64,000 nt of DNA from Limonium bicolor (lineage: Eukaryota; Streptophyta; Magnoliopsida; Caryophyllales; Plumbaginaceae). Position 1 is the first letter of the stretch; the number at the start of each line of letters is the position of its first letter. The notes under the pieces were generated by a model. That model made no database searches. It was not told where the DNA came from and saw nothing but the letters and a program-made list of their open reading frames with translations. Shown here piece by piece: positions 47,234-56,965 of this stretch. The stretch covers positions 316,808,722 to 316,872,721 of the forward strand of contig CM041776.1 of the NCBI GenBank assembly GCA_023374045.1. Reading direction: 5' to 3'. The translations under genes were made by a program, and so were the position numbers.

Positions 47234-47668
47234 TGAAGTGGGGTTCCACCACGCGTAATAACCAAGTGATTAGCGGAGGATACGTGCTGCCTGCGGAGAC
47301 AACAGAGGGGTCTCCCTCCGACCGAGTCTCCTTCCGACCCCAACGATCGTACCCTTGCGTCTAGAGAGCCATTCTTTGGATAGCCTGCGGAAGAACGATA
47401 AGCCGTACGGTCTCCCCCACCTCCGAAGCAAAGCAAGGCCCTCTCCGAGAGACTGGAAGTAACTATTTGGCAAAAGGAATAAATTATAGGAAAACCTTGT
47501 ATATCGAAGAATATTCTAGAATAATGTAGGCCCACAGAGGCGGTTATACTTTATAGGGAGGTCTATAAATAAGAGTCATAAGCTATGTAATTGGACAGGC
47601 TCTAATCAATACATCACTTGGCATTCTCTTTGCAACTTCAGTCTAAGTACAAGTTCCATACCATCTCA
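47234..47668 (+). repeat. gypsy LTR, copy A 5' LTR, 435 bp
   Basis: It starts tgaagtggggttccacca and ends accatctca. It contains a TATA box (47564-47571) and matches the 3' LTR at 60631-61056 and the partial LTR at 50714-50914. Confidence 0.93.
47564..47571 (+). promoter_or_regulatory. LTR TATA box
   Basis: tataaata in the gtctataaataagagtcata context, about 100 bp before the LTR end. The same context is present in all three LTR copies. Confidence 0.6.
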
Positions 47669-47688
47669 TTTGGCGCCGTCTGTGGGAA
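47669..47688 (+). other. gypsy copy A primer-binding site
   Basis: tttggcgccgtctgtgggaa directly follows the LTR. The tggcgcc core is the primer-site type common in plant Tat/Athila-branch gypsy elements. The tRNA species is not assigned here. Confidence 0.75.
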
Positions 47689-47752
47689 GCGAACGTCGAA
47701 AGACAACTGCGATCCAATCCACAGAGTCACGTTTCTTGTCTCTCGTTCGACC

Positions 47753-50213
47753 ATGGCACCACGATCAAGCAAAGGGAAGGGGAAAATGGCTGCAATCGGA
47801 GAAAGCTCGCTCTCAAAGGAAGACCTCACCGATCTGATGAGGAGTTTCGCGCAGGAAGTTAATGAGAAGATCGCTGAAAGCAACGAACGGTTCCAACAAG
47901 AGCTGACAGATAGAGATCTAGAGCATCAGAAGAAGATCGACGAAATGGCGAGCGTAATTGAGAACATGAAAGTGAAGAGCGGATCAAAGAGTGAAGAAAG
48001 CCGGAAAGAGAAGTCACCACCAAAAGATGCAGAGGAAGACCTCATCGACATGTCGCTATATCCCTTCACCGAAAATATTCGGAAGGCGAAGCTCCCACCA
48101 TTTTTTGTCGCTTAGATAATAGAGAAGTACGATGGAACCGGGGACCCCGCTCAACATATCAAGAAGTTCATCTTCGCGATGAACACTCAAGGGATCAGCT
48201 CCCAGGCACTCTGCAATTTGTTTCCGGGAACACTCGCTAAAAGAGCTCTAAATTGGATCTCCTCTTAGAAACCACAATCCATCTCAAGCTTCAAACAACT
48301 TACAAAGGAATTTCAACTTTACTTTGCAGCGAGTAAAAAGATCTAGAAAGATACGATCGAACTGATGGACATCAGGCAGAGAAGGGGAGAGACGATGAAG
48401 GAGTACAGCGAGCGCTTCCATAAGCAAGTGGCTGAGTAGACGATGTGGATGAGAAAATACTGGTACAAGCTTTCGGGAATGGATTGGCAAATCCAAGATT
48501 GGCAGGGAAAATTGCAACCAAAGCACCACAAACTCACAGGGAGTTAGCAGAAATGCTGCACGATTTCTTGAAATCGGAGATTACGGAAAATAAGGCAAAA
48601 GAATTGGCCAATAGTTTCAGGCTGGCTAACGAGAAGAAGCAAGGAGGAGCGTTGTCTGTTGGCGCGAGTTATGGGGATACGTCTGCTTTGAAACCTTGGG
48701 GAGCAAGGTACAAGCCGTATGGGAAGGATCCAGTCACGACTTCCCATACTGGAGGTTAGTCGACATATGGAGCAAAAGTTATTGCTATCGCTCCAGGGAG
48801 GTACGCAGCCGCGGTAAGGGAAGGATATCTTCCGCCCCCTAAGAAGCCTGCCTCAGGAGAGAACACGTTGGTGTATTGTGAATTCCACGGGCACTTCAAC
48901 CACAGAACGACCAGTTGTGTGACATTGTCAAGAGAACTGAACAAAATCGATGAACAAAAGAGGAAACAAGAAAAGCAGAGACAAGAAGCTTCCAAACAGC
49001 AAAAGAATAACAACGACTACCAAAACCGATCTCGTTACGGGCATAACGGAGGTGGCATGAGGAATGAGGATCACCCCGAGTTAGACCATAGCAAATCTTT
49101 CGATTTTGGGGTCATAACTGGTTTGTTCTCAGAAAAGGGGTCATTCACGGCAAAAGAAAAGAAAAGGCATGTACACGAGGTCCATGAGAAGCTACCGGAG
49201 AAGAAGATCCAAAAAAGGAACCCTTACCGCCTATCTATTTCACGGAGGAAGACGAGGTGGGTGTCTACTACCCCCATAATGACCCCCTCGTCATTCGAGC
49301 TCAAATCAATGATAGGATGGTAGGAAACATCCTTGTCGACAGCGGAGCGGGAGCAAATGTGATCTCCCTAGTGGCGTTCTGGAAACTGGAAATCCCGGAC
49401 GAAAAGGTCAAGCCATTTACTGCTACTTTCGGAGGGTTCATTGGAGGAATCACGGCTCAGGCCAACGGAAGTATCGATGTCACAATGACGTTAGGCCAAA
49501 AGGATGACCGGAGAACAGAAAAAATAACTTTCTACATCATGCGAGACCTCTCCGGGTACAACATCTACTTGGGGCGACCCGGAATCAATGCTTTCGGAGC
49601 TGTTTGTAGCACCTATTACCTCAAGCTCAAATACTTGACAAGGGGTGGAAGGCTGGTATCCATCCCCGAGAGCCAGAAAACAGCAAGGGTGTGCGAGGTA
49701 CGGATCACCGAGGACTTTCCGGAGGAGGACGTAGTCAAAGAGGTCGGCTCCAGTCGAGAATACGGAGAGGGAGAGGCCAGAGCACACATGCCCGGAGAAA
49801 CCTCAGAGAAGGTAGTGGTGCCGGCGGAACAACCAAAAGAGGTACCCCTGAACACCGATCCTTCTAAATTTTTCAAAATTGGGAATGCTTTTCACCATGA
49901 TGAGCAGATTCGCTTAATGAGATTTTTGGAAAAAAGAAGAAAGACATTCGCTTGGAGTCCAAAGGACATGCCCGGAGTTTACGCCAGCGTTATCCAGCAT
50001 AACTTGAACGTCGATCCGAAGTTTCCCATCATCCGACAGAGGAAGAGATTGTAGGAAGAGAAAGGGACAAGGCTGCCCGGGCGGAGGTCGAAAGGTTGCT
50101 GGAAGCCGGCTTTATTAGAAAAGTTTTTTATCCAAAATGGCTATCGAATGTAGTTTTGGTTAAAAGGGCAAACGGAAAATGGAGGATGTGTGTAGATTTC
50201 ACAGATTTGATAA
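47753..50213 (+). pseudogene. gypsy copy A gag-protease-RT (incomplete)
   Basis: The ATG at 47753 starts gag (MAPRSSKGKGK, then a charged coiled coil with EKIAESNERFQQEL). Conserved gag core FTENIRKAKLPP follows. TAG stops interrupt it at 48113-48115 and near 48268 and 48343, and there is a frameshift near 48436. A zinc knuckle CEFHGHFNHRTTSC lies near 48885. Protease has LVDSGAGANV at about 49335 and LGRPGINAF at about 49572. The RT N-terminus (RRKTFAWSPKDMPG) breaks at 50052 by a 1-bp deletion relative to copy B, and the sequence runs into the gap after MCVDFTDL. Cannot encode a full polyprotein. Confidence 0.88.
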
Positions 50214-50713
50214 NNNNNNNNNNNNNNNNNNNNNNNNNNNNNNNNNNNNNNNNNNNNNNNNNNNNNNNNNNNNNNNNNNNNNNNNNNNNNNNNNNNNNNN
50301 NNNNNNNNNNNNNNNNNNNNNNNNNNNNNNNNNNNNNNNNNNNNNNNNNNNNNNNNNNNNNNNNNNNNNNNNNNNNNNNNNNNNNNNNNNNNNNNNNNNN
50401 NNNNNNNNNNNNNNNNNNNNNNNNNNNNNNNNNNNNNNNNNNNNNNNNNNNNNNNNNNNNNNNNNNNNNNNNNNNNNNNNNNNNNNNNNNNNNNNNNNNN
50501 NNNNNNNNNNNNNNNNNNNNNNNNNNNNNNNNNNNNNNNNNNNNNNNNNNNNNNNNNNNNNNNNNNNNNNNNNNNNNNNNNNNNNNNNNNNNNNNNNNNN
50601 NNNNNNNNNNNNNNNNNNNNNNNNNNNNNNNNNNNNNNNNNNNNNNNNNNNNNNNNNNNNNNNNNNNNNNNNNNNNNNNNNNNNNNNNNNNNNNNNNNNN
50701 NNNNNNNNNNNNN
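50214..50713. other. assembly gap, 500 N
   Basis: Exactly 500 N between gypsy copies A and B. It hides the rest of copy A, or a collapsed or false duplication. Confidence 0.99.
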
Positions 50714-50914
50714 AAAATTCGGCAAAAGGGATAAATTATAGGAAAACCTTGTATATTGAAGAATATTCTAGAATAGTGTAGGCCCACAGAACGGTTATAC
50801 TCTATAGGGGGTCTATAAATAAGAGTCATAAGCTATGTAACCGGCAGCTTTAATCAATACATCACTTGGCTTCTCTTTGCAACTTCAGTCTAAGTACGAG
50901 TTCCATACCACTCA
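50714..50914 (+). repeat. partial gypsy LTR (3' part), copy B
   Basis: Last 201 bp of the LTR, from the aattcggcaaaag region to ccactca. The rest lies in the gap. Confidence 0.92.
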
Positions 50915-50934
50915 TTTGGCGCCGTCTGTGGGAA
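50915..50934 (+). other. gypsy copy B primer-binding site
   Basis: tttggcgccgtctgtgggaa, identical to copy A. Confidence 0.75.
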
Positions 50935-50998
50935 ACGAACGTCGAAAGACAACCGCGATCCAATCCACAGAGTCACGTTTCTTGTCTCTCGTTCGACC

Positions 50999-52310
50999 AT
51001 GGCACCACGATCAAGCAAAGGGAAGGGGAAAATGGCTGCAATCGGAGAAAGCTCGTTCTCAAAGGAAGACCTCACCGATCTGATGAGGAGTTTTGCACAG
51101 GAAGTTAATGAGAAGATCGCTGAAAGCAACGAACGGTTCCAACAAGAGCTGACGGATAGAGATCTAGAGCATCAGAAGAAGATCGATGAAATGGCGAGCG
51201 TAATTGAGAACCTGGAAGCGAAGAGCGGATCAAAGAGTGAGAGAAGAAGCCGGAAAGAGAAGTCACCACCAAAAGATGCAGAGGAAGACCTCGTCGACAT
51301 GTCGCTGTATCCCTTCACCGAAAATATTCGGAAGGCGAAGCTCCCACCGTTCTTTGTCGCTCCGACAATAGAGAAGTACGATGGAACCGGGGATCCCGCT
51401 CAACACATCAAGAAGTTCATCTTCGCGATGAACACTCAAGGAATCAGCTCCCAGGCACTCTGCAATTTGTTTCCGGGAACACTCGCTAAAAGAGCTCTAA
51501 ATTGGATCTCCTCTCGGAAACCACAATCCATCTCAAGCTTCAAACAGCTTACAGAGGAATTTCAACTTTACTTTGCAGCGAGTAAAAAGATCCAGAAAGA
51601 TACGATCGAACTGATGGATCAGGCAGGAGAGAAGGGGAGAGACGGTGAAGGAGTACAGCGAGCGCTTCCATAAGCAAGTGGCTGAAGTAGACGATGTGGA
51701 TGAGAAAATACTGGTAAAAGCTTTCGGGAATGGATTGGCAAATCCAAGTTGGCAGGGAAAATTGCTACCAAAGCACCACAAACTCACGGAGAGTTAGCAG
51801 AAATGCTGCACGATTTCTTGAAATCGGAGATTGAGCGGAAAATAAGGCAAAAGAATTGGCCAATAGTTTCAGGCTGGCACACGAGAAGAAGCAAGGAGGA
51901 GCGCTGTCTGTTGGCGCGAGTTATGGGGAGACGTCTGCTTCGAAACCTTGGGGAGCAAGGTACAGGCCGTATGGGAAGGATCCAGTCACGACTTCCCATA
52001 CTGGAGGCAAGACGACATATGGAGCAAAAGTTATTACTATCGCTCCGGGAGGTACGCAGCCGCGGTAAGGGAAGGCTATCTTCCGCCCCCTAAGAAGCCT
52101 GCCTCAGGAGAGAACACATTGGCGTATTGTGAATTCCACGGGCACTTCAACCACAGGACGACCAATTGTGTGACATTGTCAAGAGAACTGAACAAAATGA
52201 TGAGCAAAAGAGGAAACAAGAAAAGAGAACAGGAAGCTTCCAAACAGCAAAAGAGTAACAACGACTACCAAACCGATCTCGTTACGGGCATAATGGAGGT
52301 GGCATGAGGA
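50999..52310 (+). pseudogene. gypsy copy B gag
   Basis: The ATG at 50999 opens 224 codons through the gag core without the stops seen in copy A. It then shifts frame near 51630 and again several times. Fragments include KVRAFGNGLANP-like, HGELAEMLHDFLKSEI and the zinc knuckle CEFHGHFNHRTTNC (about 52128). The N-terminal 90 residues are a charged coiled coil. Gag would form the particle. Most breaks relative to copy A are single-base indels. Confidence 0.85.
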
Positions 52311-53130
52311 ATGAGGATCACCCCGAGTTAGACCATAGCAAATCTTTCGATTTTGGGGTCATAACTGGTTGTTTCAGAAAAGGGGCCATTCACGGCAAAA
52401 GAAAAGAAAAGACATGCACGAGGTCCATGAGAAGCTACCGAGAAGAAGATCCAAAAAAGGGAACCCTTACCGCCTATCTACTTCACGGAGGAAGACGAGG
52501 TGGGAGTTACTCCCCATAATGACCCCCTCGTCATTCGAGCTCAAATCAATGATAGGATGGTAGGAAACATCCTTGTCGACAGCGGAGCGGGAGCAAATGT
52601 GATCTCCTTGCGGCGTTCCGGAAACTGGAAATCCCGGACGAAAAGGTCAAACCATTTACTGCTACTTTCGGAGGGTTCATCGGAGGAATCACAGCTCAGG
52701 CTAACGGAAGTGTCGATGTCACAATGACGTTAGGCCAAAAGGATGACCGGAGAACAGAAAAAATAACTTTGTACATCATGCGAGACCTGTCCGGGTACAA
52801 CATCTACTTGGGCGACCGGGATCAATGCTTTCGGAGCTGTTTGTAGCACCTATTACCTCAAGCTCAAATACTTGACAAGGGGTGGAAGGTTGGTATCCAT
52901 CCCCGGAGCCAGAAAACAGCAAGGGTGTGCGAGGTGCGGATCACCGAGGACTTTCCGGAAGAGGACGTAGTCAAAGAGGTCGGCTCCAGTCGAGAATACG
53001 GAGAGGGAGAGGCCAGAGCACACATGCCGGAGAAACCTCAGAGAAGGTAGTGGTGCCGGCGGAACAACCAAAAGAGGTACCCCTAAACCGATCCTTCTAA
53101 ATTTTTCAAAATTGGGAATGCTTTTCACCA
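52311..53130 (+). pseudogene. gypsy copy B protease region
   Basis: The aspartic protease active site LVDSGAGANVIS is at about 52574, then GGSSEESQ-type shifted frame. Cognates of copy A MRDLSGYNIYLG and SQKTARVCEVRI appear in alternating frames. At least four single-base indels relative to copy A. Confidence 0.8.
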
Positions 53131-54470
53131 TGATGAGCAGATTCGCTTAATGAGATTTTTTGAAAAAAGAAGAAAGACATTCGCTTGGAGTCCAAAGGAC
53201 ATGCCCGGAGTGGACGCCAGCGTTATCCAGCATAACTTGAACGTCGGTCCAAAGGTTCCCGCCATCCGACAGAGGAAGAGGATTGTAGGAAGAGAAAGGG
53301 ACGAGGCTGCCCGGGCGGAGGTCGAAAGGTTGCTGGAAGCCGGCTTTATTAGAAAAGTTTTTTATCCGAAATGGCTATCGAATGTAGTTTTGGTTAAAAA
53401 GGCAAACGGAAAATGGAGGATGTGTGTGGATTTCACAGATTTGAATAAAGCTTGTCCGAAAGATTTCTACCTTTACCTTCCATAGATAAGCTCGTAGCGG
53501 CAACAGCGCAGAGTAGTGTGATGAGCTTTTTAGATGCGTTCTCTGGGTATAACCAAATAATGATGAACAAAAATGACCAAGAGAAAACATCTTTGTCACC
53601 TCGACCGGTATTTTTTGCTACAAGGTCATGCCGTTTGGATTAAAAAATGCAGGGCAACTTTCAGCGAATGATTGACGAGGTATTCCGGGAACAGTTGTCC
53701 CGAAATGTGGAGGCATATGTGGATGATATAGTAGTGAGGAGTGATTCTATAGCCCAGCACATGGAAGACCTTGAGGAAACCTTCAATACCCTGGATAAAT
53801 ACAAGATCAAGTTAAATCCTGAAAAATGCGTCTTCGGGGTCACTCAAGGAAAGTTTTTGGGGTTTATAGTCGGACAGAGAGGAATTGAGGTTGATCCGGA
53901 AAAAACTCAAGCAGTTCTCAACCTTCCGCAGCCAAGAAACATTAAGGACGTACAAGCCCTGAATGGAAGGCTCACTGCTTTAAGTAGATTTTGCTCCAAG
54001 CTCCAAGAAAAATCTATCCCATTTTTTAATGTCCTCCGGAAAAATAAAAAATTCCAGTGGGATACGGAGTGTATAGACGCCTTCGAACAAATCAAGAAAA
54101 TGCTTCAGGAGCTTCCGAAGCTTGGCGTTCCGTCACCAGGCCAGGATCTATTCTTATACCTGTCAGTCTCGAAATGGGCGGTGGCAGCGGTCTAGTCATG
54201 GAGGAGGAAAAGAAGGAAATCCCTGTCTATTTTACCGGAAAGATCTTAACCGCCGCGGAAACAAGATTCTATATCGAAAAAGTTTTGTTTGCTCTTGTAA
54301 TCGCATCCAGGAAATTGAAACCATACTTCCAGTTGCACCGAATCACCGTCCGAACTAATTGGCCCCTAAGACAAATCACCAATAACCTAAACGCCTCCGG
54401 AAGGATGATTACTTGGACGGTGGAGCTTACTCATTTGAAATCCATTATGTTCCTCGGACAGCAATAAGAG
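53131..54470 (+). pseudogene. gypsy copy B reverse transcriptase and first RNase H
   Basis: RT starts with EKRRKTFAWSPKDMPG. Then VVLVKKANGKWRMCVDFTDL, FLDAFSGYNQI (53530-53565), the catalytic YVDDIVV near 53715, and FLGFIVGQRGIEV. The gypsy RNase H follows: LFLYLSVSKWAVAAV (stop at 54193-54195) and, shifted, PVYFTGKILTAAE with ALVIASRKLKPYF. The frame breaks near 53480, 53640 and 54195. Confidence 0.88.
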
Positions 54471-54540
54471 CCCAGGCCCTGGTTGATTTTATCACCGAGG
54501 CAAGTTTTTCTGTCAAGAAGAGCGGGAAGTCCCGTACAAG

Positions 54541-55113
54541 ATGTGGGTGGACGGAGCTAGGTGTAAAACCGGTGCGGGGGTTGGGGTTGTGATCCAGACT
54601 CCCGATGGAAGGAAAATGAATCATGCGGTAAGGTTGGAATTTGAGGTAACAAACAATGAAGCAGAATACGAGGCGTTAATACAGGGACTGGAAATAGCCT
54701 GTGCTCTGGGGGTGACGGAGCTGGAAATACAATCTGATTCCTTGCTTGTAGCAAGGCAAAGTGAGAACATCTTCGAAACAAAGGAGGAAAAATTGAAACT
54801 TTACTTGATAAAGGTACAAGATCTAAGGGCAAGATTTTCAAAATGCAATCTCCGACATATACCCAGAGACCAAAATTCGGAGGCCGATGTACTGGCTAAA
54901 CTAGCGAGTATAGCGGAAGGAATACCGGCGGAAGTCCGGCTACAATTAAAGGAATACTCGAGTATAGGTAAGATGGAGACAATGACAGTTGAAATAGCCG
55001 ATTTGAGTGAATCATGGATGACCCCGATTGTCCGGTACATCCAGCAAGGGACACTACCGGAGGAAAAAAAGAGGCCAAAACAAAAAAAGAAGGGCAGCAT
55101 CGTTCTTTTTTGA
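54541..55113 (+). pseudogene. gypsy copy B archaeal-type RNase H
   Basis: One open frame carries the second, archaeal-like RNase H of the Tat lineage: MWVDGARCKTGAGVGVV (first catalytic Asp), EVTNNEAEYEALIQGLEIA (catalytic Glu), IQSDSLLVARQ (Asp) and HIPRDQNSEADVLAKLAS (Asp). All four acidic positions are kept. It would degrade the RNA strand of the hybrid during reverse transcription. Its position between the first RNase H and integrase distinguishes Tat from other plant gypsy lineages. Confidence 0.9.
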
Positions 55114-55159
55114 AAACGGCCAGCTGTACAAGCGATCTTTTGGCAGACCATCACTGAAG

Positions 55160-56287
55160 TGTTTGACAGAGAGTCAAGGACTAGAGCTTTGTCAGCGAAG
55201 TCCACGACGGGGTGTGCGGCAACCACCAAGGAGGAAGGGCGGTGGGGTAGGGAACGGTTGGGTGGGGTGGTAGGTGGGATGGTAAGTGGTGGTTGGTGGT
55301 AATGCATAAAATTTTAAGGATGGGTTACTTTTGGCCGGCAATCCAAAAGATGTGCGGAGACTATGTTAAAAAATGTGCGCAGTGCCAGTTACACGGTCCA
55401 AGGGTTGGAAACCCACCTGCGGAAATGAAGTCTATTACCTCCCCGATCCCTTTTGCGAAATGGGGATTGGATATCGTCGGACCATTTCCAGAGGCTTCTC
55501 CCGGAAGGTATAGATACTTGTATGTGGCGGTAGACTACTTCACCAAATGGGTAGAAGCTCTTCCGGTAGTAAGTATAACTGCACGAAAGACAGAGGAATT
55601 TGTTTGGAAGAACGTCGTGTGTCGGTTTGGCATCCCGAGGGTAATCATAACGGACAACGGCGCACAATTCAATTGCAAAAGCTTTAGGGAATTTTGCGAG
55701 GAATGGAAGATTAACTTGAGATTTGCGTCTGTAGCTCATCACAAGCAAATGGCCAGGTTGAAAATACTAATGGGCAAATCGTGAAAGCTCTGAAAAGAAA
55801 GTTGGAAGGAAAAAGAGGAAGGTGGGCGGAGGTACTACCGCAAGTCCTATGGGCTAACAGAACGACTGTCAAAGGGCCAACCGGAGAAACCCCTTATAGA
55901 TTGATACGGACTGGAGGCGGTAGTACCGGCGGAAATTATGATACCGTCAAAAAGGATGAAGGGTACGAAGAAGAAGAGAACGACGAAGGCATCCGAGATG
56001 AGTTGGATGTCTTGGATGAAAAACGGATGATCGCTGATTTAAAAAATCAAAATGACAAATTGAGAATTGAACGTCATTTCAATAAATGGGTAAGAGAACG
56101 GTCTTTCTCCGCGGGTGACTTGGTACTTCGGGAGGTAAAACAACCAGCGAAATTGCAACCTCAGTGGGAAGGCTCGTATATCATTCAGGCTAAGACAGGT
56201 CGAGCATCTTATAGGCTCCAAAATGTGGACGGAAGTGATCTGCCACATTCCTGGCACGCTGAATGCCTCAAGAAGTTCTATGTATAA
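55160..56287 (+). pseudogene. gypsy copy B integrase, disrupted
   Basis: Zinc domain: GYFWPAIQKMCGDYVKKC and CQLHG. Core: FAKWGLDIVGPFPEA (first Asp) and IITDNGAQF (second Asp). A single-base deletion near 55742 shifts the frame just before the catalytic Glu (NGQVEN in the other frame). The C-terminus continues at 55781-56287 (LKRKLEGKRGRWAEVLPQVLWA, RSFSAGDLVLREV, WEGSYII) to the end HAECLKKFYV. Upstream of the zinc domain, about 60 bp of G-rich low-complexity sequence (55238-55298) interrupts the coding sequence. Confidence 0.87.
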
Positions 56288-56965
56288 TATCTTTTTCGGA
56301 TACAAGTTAATGAATTGTTTGTTAAAAGCGCAGGAATAATCTCATATGGATGTCCGAAGATCTCACAAGCAGTAGCAATGAAGCGTTTTACCTGACGATC
56401 TCAGTTGTCTTGTTTTCAAAACATTTTACTCGCCGGTAATGGTGTATAAAGTTTTTGGACAAAAACAAAAACATTGCAAAAACAATTTTTCTCTTACTCA
56501 AAGACAAGGAACAAAGAGTTTTAAGAAAAGAAAAGAAAGACAAATAATGTAACCGACGATCTCACCATCAGTGATGGTAGAGTGTTTTGTATCCGACGAT
56601 CTACCATCAACGATGGTAGTGTATTTCATCCGACGATCTCGCTGTCTTACTGCCAGTAGAGTGTTAAACTGACGATCTCACTGTCTCGAAGTCGGTAGAG
56701 TGTTAAATCAACGATCTCACCATGTGTACAGTGGTAGAGTGTGAAAGTGTAACTAAAAGGTTACCGAAAAGAAATCTTCGCAAAAGTGAAAAGCAGTTTA
56801 AAGATTCCACATTAACAAAAGTCTCCGACTTTCGGGAGACCGGTCGCTCCGGTCATGCCCGAAAGATCTGGCTGATCTACTTAAAAAGGGGGATGTGATT
56901 TACAAAGAAAAAGTACCCCGGAACAAAGTATATGATGACTGTAACAAAAACTGTAAAGAAAAATA
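56288..56965. repeat. gypsy copy B inter-ORF spacer with hairpin repeat array
   Basis: Between integrase and the antisense ORF, units of 37-42 bp repeat about six times (about 56390-56745). Each opens with (c)gacgatct and most end ggtagagtgtt. Within several units a short inverted pair flanks the middle, for example accatc ... gatggt. Sequence between the pairs varies while the pairing is kept. Confidence 0.82.

Larger units (their letters stand above)
47234..50213 (+). mobile_element. Tat-like Ty3/gypsy retrotransposon, copy A, cut by gap
   Basis: 5' LTR, primer site, gag and protease through the start of RT, then a gap. It is near-identical in arrangement and sequence to copy B (50714-61056), from which it differs by many substitutions and single-base indels. 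Its left flank (cccgc) lies in the CACTA transposase. No 3' LTR of its own is visible unless the partial LTR at 50714-50914 belongs to it. Confidence 0.88.
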
